From assembly GCA_016209005.1 (NCBI GenBank), contig JACQWZ010000086.1, positions 1 through 8,296 of the forward strand: a stretch of DNA of 8,296 nt. Direction: 5' to 3'. Under the pieces are notes generated by a model. The model was not told where the DNA came from. It worked only from the letters and a program-made list of their open reading frames with translations, and did not search any database. The translations under genes were made by a program, and so were the position numbers. This DNA is from Candidatus Kuenenbacteria bacterium. GTDB taxonomy: Bacteria > Patescibacteriota > Patescibacteriia > UBA2591 > PGYQ01. Shown in pieces: positions 1 through 4,899 of the stretch (positions are counted from its first letter, which is position 1; every line of letters begins with the position of its first letter).

Positions 1-318
1 CTTAGAACAAAACAATTTAATAATCTAAAATTTAGCAGACAGCAAGTAATTGGAAAATATATTGTTGATTTTGTTTGTTTTAATAAAACGATTATTATTG
101 AACTTGATGGTGGGCAACACGCCGAAAAACAAAATAAAATTAAAGATAAAATAAGAGAGCGATGGTTAAAAAGTCAGGGATTTATTATTATTCGTTTTTG
201 GGATAATGATGTTTTAAAAAATATTGAAGGAGTGTGGGATGAAATTGCGAAGCGCTGTCACCCCTCTCCCCAACCCTCTCCCACAAGGGGAGAGGGGGAA
301 AGAAAAGAAATTTTTTAA
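1..318 (+). CDS. DUF559 endonuclease-domain protein, C-terminal part (5' truncated by window edge)
   Basis: The reading frame is open from base 1 to a TAA at 316-318, giving 105 residues. It matches the DUF559 family, a small nuclease-like domain related to the Vsr/PD-(D/E)XK fold. Visible marks are the strand IVDFVCF (residues 21-27), the core IIIELDGGQH (31-40) with candidate acidic residues D23, E34 and D36, then RERWLKSQGF and IIIRFWDNDVLKNIEGVWDEI near residues 62-82. Family members usually run about 110-130 aa, so roughly 20-30 N-terminal residues lie outside the window. The true domain ends near residue 84; the tail HPSPQPSPTRGEGE (87-100) is translated from a GC-rich palindrome and is not part of the fold. 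The biological role of DUF559 proteins is poorly defined; DNA cleavage is inferred from the fold. Family assignment is confident, function is not. Confidence 0.88.
   Translation, partial: LRTKQFNNLKFSRQQVIGKYIVDFVCFNKTIIIELDGGQHAEKQNKIKDKIRERWLKSQGFIIIRFWDNDVLKNIEGVWDEIAKRCHPSPQPSPTRGEGERKEIF
261..297. repeat. GC-rich palindromic repeat overlapping the DUF559 3' end
   Basis: CCCCTCTCCCC at 261-271 is perfectly complementary to GGGGAGAGGGG at 287-297 (11 bp). A second copy, CCCTCTCCC at 274-282, can instead pair with 288-296 (9 bp, 5-nt loop), so two mutually exclusive hairpins are possible. The block is strikingly GC-rich against an AT-rich background and supplies the last codons of the DUF559 gene. 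From memory, C-termini of the type PSPQPSPTRGEG recur in many bacterial annotations and reflect a widespread palindromic repeat. It could also act as a transcript-end hairpin, but no clean U-tract follows directly. Confidence 0.8.
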
Positions 319-326
319 AATTTTAA

Positions 327-461
327 AATGTTAAATATTTCAAACTTAAAGTCTTAAAAACCCGTAAGAGTAAAAAACTTGATTTTTCACTGTATTTTTT
401 CGCAGATGAACTAGATGCTATTAATAGTTTTATTATTTTTAAATTATTTTTTAGTCCATAG
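327..461 (+). other. Possible gene remnant in the intergenic gap (44 codons, no start codon)
   Basis: A frame without stops runs from 327 to a TAG at 459-461 and reads plausibly as protein, including KTRKSKKLDFSLYF and FADELDAINSF, but has no ATG, GTG or TTG with a ribosome binding site. The opposite strand is also open over about 323-481. The stop codon lies inside the two-hairpin repeat that starts at 451. It may be a decayed gene tail, part of a larger repeat, or chance in AT-rich DNA. Not a confident gene. Confidence 0.2.
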
Positions 462-500
462 AATGGTCTATGGACTATTGGCTAATTTTAGCTAAATTAA
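451..500 (+). repeat. Two-hairpin 50-bp repeat, copy 1
   Basis: This stretch matches 8001-8050 at 47 of 50 positions in the same orientation, and the flanks diverge on both sides. Hairpin 1 is an 11-bp perfect stem, 452-462 with 467-477, closed by the loop ATGG. Hairpin 2 is a 7-bp stem, 478-484 with 489-495, including one G-T (G-U in RNA) pair at 480/493, with loop ATTT. The three differences between copies (463, 466, 487) are all in loops. It lies in the gap ahead of the gene at 626. It resembles a REP/MITE-like or structured-RNA element; I do not recognise a named family. Confidence 0.85.
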
Positions 501-554
501 ACAAATCAAAATAAGTTTTAAAAAAAGATGACAGTCACCTTTAAAGTCAAAAAA

Positions 555-590
555 TTGACAAAAATTTTTTTTATGTTAAAAAATGATAAT
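555..590 (+). promoter_or_regulatory. Candidate promoter region for the 626-1207 gene
   Basis: A consensus -35 hexamer TTGACA sits at 555-560 and a -10-like GATAAT at 585-590. Their 24-bp spacing is too long for a standard sigma-70 pair, so one of the two boxes is probably not the real partner. The -35 box overlaps a small inverted repeat, GTCAA (546-550) with TTGAC (555-559), which could be an operator. The assignment is tentative. Confidence 0.3.
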
Positions 591-610
591 GAAAAAATTT
601 AAGAAGATCA

Positions 611-617
611 AAGGAGG
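611..617 (+). promoter_or_regulatory. Strong Shine-Dalgarno site for the 626 start
   Basis: AAGGAGG at 611-617 lies 8 nt before the ATG at 626, which fixes the start codon. It is the only clear Shine-Dalgarno sequence ahead of a gene here; the genes starting at 1306, 2310 and 4900 have none. Confidence 0.85.
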
Positions 618-625
618 ATAAAAAA

Positions 626-1207
626 ATGAAATTTTTTTGTATTAATGGTTATGGTGTCCCGAAGAATATCTTTCAGGATGGGAATTATGAAAGATATCTA
701 GGAAAGATTATGGAGATGATAAATTCATCTCCTGATGGTGTGGAGATCACTCTGGTTTTATGTGGTGATCACACAAATATAAATTTCCCCGAAAAAAGTG
801 AAGCGGGGGAAATGAAAAAATTTTTTGAAAATTATTATTCCAAAGAAAAAAGACTAAAAATGGTCGAAATATATGGAATTGACGGGAGGGATAATCTGGA
901 AAAATTTTTTCATTGGCTTTTGGGCCAAACAGAAAAAGAAGAACTTGTTTTCTTCTGCGAGTGGTGCAGAAGGGGACAAATGAAATTTCTTACTAAAAAA
1001 ATATTTGGAAAAAAATGGATCAAGATTAAAGTCATTCCCGTTGACTTTGATCAGTCTTTAAGAAGAAGACTAGAACCATTAAGACAATTTTGCAAATACC
1101 CCCTCACGGTATTTGCTTGGTATTTTTCGATTATTCGGAAGTACCAACTTAAAAAGAGACAAGAATTTATTGATTGGTGGGGGAAAACCACCGATCAAAG
1201 GCCATAA
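626..1207 (+). CDS. Hypothetical protein, possibly DUF218/YdcF-like
   Basis: This is a 193-aa soluble-looking protein whose start is fixed by the AAGGAGG site 8 nt upstream. The N-terminal half shows features reminiscent of the DUF218 (YdcF/SanA/ElyC) fold: a strand ITLVLCGD (41-48) followed by HTN (49-51), then SEAGEMKKFF (58-67), and an IYGIDGRDNLEKF segment (82-94) that resembles the E-x-S-x-[ND]T-x-EN region. The usual GG after the first strand is GD here, and the second motif is weak. The C-terminal third (about 115-193) is basic and aromatic, with RRRLEPLRQF (146-155) and a short hydrophobic stretch PLTVFAWYFSII (159-170) too short for a clear membrane span. No signal peptide is seen. 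It has its own promoter region and terminator, so it is probably monocistronic. It could instead be a lineage-specific family; the DUF218 link is motif reading only. Confidence 0.75.
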   Translation: MKFFCINGYGVPKNIFQDGNYERYLGKIMEMINSSPDGVEITLVLCGDHTNINFPEKSEAGEMKKFFENYYSKEKRLKMVEIYGIDGRDNLEKFFHWLLGQTEKEELVFFCEWCRRGQMKFLTKKIFGKKWIKIKVIPVDFDQSLRRRLEPLRQFCKYPLTVFAWYFSIIRKYQLKKRQEFIDWWGKTTDQRP

Positions 1208-1220
1208 GAAAAGGAATATA

Positions 1221-1260
1221 AGAGTCGCCTTGTAAAAACACAAGGCGACTCTTTCTCTTT
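1221..1260 (+). terminator. Rho-independent terminator after the 626-1207 gene
   Basis: The sequence AGAGTCGCCTTGT (1221-1233) pairs perfectly with ACAAGGCGACTCT (1240-1252) to form a 13-bp stem with a 6-nt loop; A1220 and T1253 extend it by one pair. A T-rich tract, TTTCTCTTTTT, follows. It begins 13 bp after the stop codon and separates this gene from the downstream cluster. Confidence 0.95.
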
Positions 1261-1271
1261 TTAGAAATTTT

Positions 1272-1280
1272 TGGTAAAAT
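1272..1280 (+). promoter_or_regulatory. Candidate extended -10 promoter for the 1306 gene cluster
   Basis: TGGTAAAAT at 1272-1280 fits the extended -10 pattern TGN-TAnAAT. There is no good -35 box, since the expected position lies in the terminator's T-tract. Transcription would start near 1287, leaving a leader of about 20 nt without a Shine-Dalgarno site. Because only 38 and 52 bp separate the next genes, it could drive 1306-7650 as one unit. Confidence 0.4.
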
Positions 1281-1305
1281 AAAAACAAATATTACTCAAA
1301 AATTT

Positions 1306-2271
1306 ATGAATAAACTGAAAATAAATGAAAAACAAAAAAAAGAAAACTTAGTTGAAGTTAGGACTGTTTTATCTTCTCAAAAAAAACTTAAGGTCATTAA
1401 GGTTTTTGATACAATAGAAAAAACTTCGGGAGAAAAAGATGTTTCTTTATGTCAAACTCAGGATGGAAATAAGGTGATACTGCGTATTGGAGAAATACGT
1501 CCATCCTCATTTTTTTTAAATGGTTTTGAAAGCAAACACTTTGTTATACCAAAAATATATGAGAGACAAGAGGCAGAAATACCTTATGAAATAGAGGAAT
1601 ATCTTGATGGAATTCTTGTGTGCGATTTTGATAAACAACAATCAAAAACAGGAAAGATAGATCCAAAAATTTCGAAAAAATTACTTGCCACTTTTTGGGA
1701 ATTTCAATATGTTGCGGCTAACATTGGACTGGAACAAAAATTTGACAAAAGTAAAATTCTCAAACATTTTGAAAAAGCTAAACCGTTATTGCAAGAACCT
1801 CAATTAATTCAAAAACTTATAAATCAATATGAAAATTTTTGGAAAGGCGCTTATCCATCTAAATGGAAATTTTCCACAGATAATTTAATAATGATGCCGG
1901 GCAATAAAATTGGATTTATAGATAATGCGGAAGCTGGACTTCGCTATTTTGGTTATGATTTAGGATGGCTTCTTTGGCCTCGATGGGTCGAGATGGAAAC
2001 TAAACATTTTGATGAAGTGAATGATCATTTTAAATATCTTAAACAATTTATGAAACAGGCTTATCAAATGGCGCCAGAAAAAATTGAAAATTTTGAAAAA
2101 AATTTTTGGCTTGTTATATTTGATCGATTAGTTGGCGCAATTTATGATGTCGCATGCGATACAAGACACCTTAATGATTGGGGTATGAAAAAAAACGGCA
2201 ATAAAAAAAGAAAAGAAAAACATCTGGTTTTTCTAAATAAATTACTTGCGCTGGTTGTAAAAAAGTTATAA
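1306..2271 (+). CDS. APH/choline-kinase-like phosphotransferase-fold protein, probably catalytically impaired
   Basis: The 321-aa product has the layout of the aminoglycoside phosphotransferase/choline kinase fold. The N-lobe strand KVILRIG is at 56-62, and IPKIYERQEAEIPYEIEEYL (81-100) looks like the hinge between the lobes, followed by DG. A helical region runs over about 120-185. The catalytic-loop region reads KWKFSTDNLIM (186-196), then IGFIDNAEAG (202-211) and YFGYDLGWL (214-222). The N of DNL (N193) and the D of IDNAEAG (D206) correspond to the metal-binding Asn and Asp, and D218 to the later conserved YDLG Asp. The usual HGD catalytic Asp is missing: the position five before N193 is Lys188. 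The protein may therefore be a pseudokinase or use an unusual substrate. There is no Shine-Dalgarno site; ATG 1306 is the first start after the promoter-like element. The 3' neighbour mgtA begins 38 bp downstream. Its substrate is unknown. Confidence 0.7.
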   Translation: MNKLKINEKQKKENLVEVRTVLSSQKKLKVIKVFDTIEKTSGEKDVSLCQTQDGNKVILRIGEIRPSSFFLNGFESKHFVIPKIYERQEAEIPYEIEEYLDGILVCDFDKQQSKTGKIDPKISKKLLATFWEFQYVAANIGLEQKFDKSKILKHFEKAKPLLQEPQLIQKLINQYENFWKGAYPSKWKFSTDNLIMMPGNKIGFIDNAEAGLRYFGYDLGWLLWPRWVEMETKHFDEVNDHFKYLKQFMKQAYQMAPEKIENFEKNFWLVIFDRLVGAIYDVACDTRHLNDWGMKKNGNKKRKEKHLVFLNKLLALVVKKL

Positions 2272-2309
2272 AAATTTTAAAATTATTAACAGATCTATTA
2301 AAAATAAAT

Positions 2310-4847
2310 ATGAACGACTCAAAAATAAACAATCAAATTTTTTTTTCTTCGCAACCGATAGACAATGTGTTTAAAATTTTACAAACTTCCAAAAACGGTT
2401 TATCTAAAAAAGAAGCAATGTTTCGTTTGAAACGCGATGGACGCAATGTTATTTCTGAGAAAAAAGAAATTAGTGTTATTTTGGAATTTTTCTCGCATTT
2501 TAAAAGTCCGTTGATTATTATACTTTTAATCGCCGCTTTTATTTCCGCATGCCTTGGTGAAATTAAAAATTTTGCGGTTATCGCTTTTATGGTCCTTGCC
2601 AGCGTTATTTTAGATTTTTTTGAGGAACACAGCGCTAATGATGCCGCCAAAAAACTTAAAGAAAAAGTAAGCGTAACAGCTACTGTAATACGCGATGGCG
2701 AAAAAAAAGAAATTAAAACGTCAGAATTGTGCATCGGCGATATTATATTTTTAAACTCTGGCGATTTAGCGCCAGCGGACGCCCGCATTTTTATGGCTGA
2801 CGATCTTTTTATTGACGAATCAACGCTTACCGGAGAACCATTTCCGCAAGAAAAATTTTCAATAATAGACGCGGAAACGGATAGTAATAACTCAAAAAAT
2901 TTAATTTGGTTGGGCACAAATGTTATTAGCGGCACAGCTTTGGCAGTTGTGTTTCAAACTGGACAGGCGACAAAATTTGGCGCGATTGCAAAAAGTATTT
3001 TAAAAAAAGACGAAAAAAGCGAATTTGAATTAGGCATTACAAAATTTGGATTTTTTATTTCTAAAGTCATACTCGTTTTAGTCTTGATAATATTTTTTGG
3101 AAACGCAATGGTTAATAAAGATATTCTTGGATCGTTTATTTTTGCGGTTGCTATCGCTGTTGGTGTAACGCCAGAATTATTGCCGATGATTATGTCTATT
3201 GCTATGGCGAGAGGTTCCCGAAAAATGGCAAAACATGGCGTTATTGTAAAAAAATTATCTTCTATTCCAAATTTTGGAAGCATGAATATTTTATGCGCTG
3301 ATAAAACTGGAACAATTACTGAAAATAATATTCAATTGGTAAAATATACGGACATTTTTGGCTCTGACAATGAAAATGTTTTTCTTTATACTTATTTAAA
3401 TAGTTTTCATCAAACAGGCGTAAATAATCCGCTTGATAAGGCTGTATTAAATTTTAAAAAAATTGCTATTGAATCTTATTATAAAGTGGAAGAAATTCCA
3501 TTTGATTTTATCCGTCGGATGATGAGCATTGCGGTTGTTGGACCAGAAGGAAGAACGTTAATTACAAAGGGAGCGCCAGAAACAGTAATAAAGCGATGCA
3601 ATAATTATTATAAAGATGGAAAAATAGCAACATTAACAACAGAAATACAAAATATCAGCATTGATAATTATAAAAAAATAAGCAGTGATGGATATCGGGT
3701 GCTAGCGGTCGCAATAAAGAAAAATTTACAAAATAAAAATAAATATACAATTGCCGACGAAACTGATTTAATATTAATTGGTTTTGTTTCGTTTCTTGAT
3801 CCAGCAAAAAAAGATGCGACCGATATTTTACGTTTATTGCAATTAAATGGCATAGAAGTTAAAGTGATTACTGGAGACAATGAATTGGTTACTCAAAAAA
3901 TATGCAAAGAGGTAGGTTTAGAAAATAAGGGAATTCTTTTGGGCAGCGACATTGACGCGCTTACCGATGACGCATTAGGGTTGAGATCGGAACAGACAAC
4001 TATATTTGCTCGTTTTTCGCCAAACAATAAAAATCGCGTTATTAACGCGTTGCGAAAACAAGGAAATGTTGTTGGTTATTTAGGCGATGGCATTAACGAC
4101 GCTCCTTCTTTAAAAGCGGCCGATATTGGAATATCGGTAAATAATGCCGTGGATATTGCTAAAGAGTCGGCTGATATTATTTTAACGGATAAAGGACTTA
4201 AACTAATTATCAATGGAGTTTTGGAAGGACGACGTTCATTTGGCAATACAATGAAATATTTAATGATGGGATTAAGCTCAAATTTTGGAAATATGTTTAG
4301 CGTTATTTTTGCGTTATTTTATTTGCCATTTTTGCCAATGTTGCCTATTCAAATCTTGCTGAATAATTTTATTTACGATTCCTCACAAATAACCATTCCA
4401 ATGGATAAAGTGGATTCTGATTGGTTGCAAAAACCGCGAAAATGGAATATGTTTTTTATAAAAAAATTTATGTTGGTTTTTGGTCCAATTAGTTCTATTT
4501 TTGACATAATAACATTTGTCATTCTATTTTCAGTTTTTAAACTTAACGCGACCGCTTTTCAAACTGGCTGGTTTTTAGAATCGTTGGCCACGCAAACATT
4601 AGTTATACATATTATAAGAACTAAACATATTCCTTTTTTGCAAAGTCGGGCTAATAAATTTTTAACATTGAGCACTTTTGGAGCTGTGGCGATTGGTTGG
4701 ATAATACCTTTTACTAAATTGGGTCAAATTTTTAATTTTTCGCCATTGCCGTTATATATTTTATTTGTTATTGCTGGCGAAGTGCTTGTATATTTAATAA
4801 TAATTGAATTTGTAAAAAGAATTTACTATAAAAAATACGAGCTTTAA
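2310..4847 (+). CDS. mgtA: Magnesium-transporting P-type ATPase, MgtA type
   Basis: This 845-aa inner-membrane pump uses ATP to import Mg2+; E. coli MgtA is about 900 aa, so this one is slightly short, mainly at the N-terminus. An N-terminal cation-ATPase segment (about 15-60) precedes M1/M2 (about 66-103). The actuator loop LTGEPFPQEK (173-182) keeps the dephosphorylation Glu176, with Pro where many relatives have Ser. M4 carries VGVTPELLP (284-292). The phosphorylated Asp is D331 in DKTGTIT. The nucleotide domain shows PFDFIRRMMS (397-406) and KGAPE (420-424). TGDN is at 521-524 and GDGINDAP at 592-599. The block from SADIIL (620-625) through EGRRSFGNTMKY (639-650), SSNFGN (656-661) and FLPMLP (674-679) to NFIYDSSQITIPMDKVD (686-702) is typical of MgtA/MgtB; N686 and D690 match the M6 cation site. 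Six C-terminal membrane helices end near 834. There is no Mg2+ leader riboswitch in the 38-bp gap. MgtB is the main alternative name. Confidence 0.93.
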   Translation: MNDSKINNQIFFSSQPIDNVFKILQTSKNGLSKKEAMFRLKRDGRNVISEKKEISVILEFFSHFKSPLIIILLIAAFISACLGEIKNFAVIAFMVLASVILDFFEEHSANDAAKKLKEKVSVTATVIRDGEKKEIKTSELCIGDIIFLNSGDLAPADARIFMADDLFIDESTLTGEPFPQEKFSIIDAETDSNNSKNLIWLGTNVISGTALAVVFQTGQATKFGAIAKSILKKDEKSEFELGITKFGFFISKVILVLVLIIFFGNAMVNKDILGSFIFAVAIAVGVTPELLPMIMSIAMARGSRKMAKHGVIVKKLSSIPNFGSMNILCADKTGTITENNIQLVKYTDIFGSDNENVFLYTYLNSFHQTGVNNPLDKAVLNFKKIAIESYYKVEEIPFDFIRRMMSIAVVGPEGRTLITKGAPETVIKRCNNYYKDGKIATLTTEIQNISIDNYKKISSDGYRVLAVAIKKNLQNKNKYTIADETDLILIGFVSFLDPAKKDATDILRLLQLNGIEVKVITGDNELVTQKICKEVGLENKGILLGSDIDALTDDALGLRSEQTTIFARFSPNNKNRVINALRKQGNVVGYLGDGINDAPSLKAADIGISVNNAVDIAKESADIILTDKGLKLIINGVLEGRRSFGNTMKYLMMGLSSNFGNMFSVIFALFYLPFLPMLPIQILLNNFIYDSSQITIPMDKVDSDWLQKPRKWNMFFIKKFMLVFGPISSIFDIITFVILFSVFKLNATAFQTGWFLESLATQTLVIHIIRTKHIPFLQSRANKFLTLSTFGAVAIGWIIPFTKLGQIFNFSPLPLYILFVIAGEVLVYLIIIEFVKRIYYKKYEL

Positions 4848-4868
4848 GTTATTTTAATTTTCCTAAAA

Positions 4869-4894
4869 AGCTACCAGCTACCAGCTACAAGCTA
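4869..4894. repeat. 7-bp tandem repeat (AGCTACC) in the mgtA-smc gap
   Basis: Units AGCTACC, AGCTACC, AGCTACA and a partial AGCTA fill half of the 52-bp gap, ending 5 bp before the smc ATG. They occupy the position where a ribosome binding site would lie, and none is present. Each unit contains the self-complementary AGCT, so several small pairings are possible. Confidence 0.85.
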
Positions 4895-4899
4895 TTTTT

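Noticed and set aside
2272..2309. Mg2+-sensing leader or riboswitch ahead of mgtA
   Set aside because: The gap is only 38 bp of AT-rich sequence, too short for an mgtA-type leader or M-box, and no stem of note is present.
2333..2935. Long minus-strand open frame (200 codons) opposite the 5' part of mgtA
   Set aside because: It lies wholly opposite a gene with clear family motifs and its translation is low-complexity Ser/Ile/Lys sequence typical of an antisense shadow. The shorter minus frames at 1079-1288, 2954-3283, 3668-3880, 4969-5160 and 6957-7190 were rejected for the same reason.
4869..4894. CRISPR-like array
   Set aside because: Units are only 7 bp with no spacers; none of the arrays in this window has repeat-spacer organisation, and there are no cas genes.
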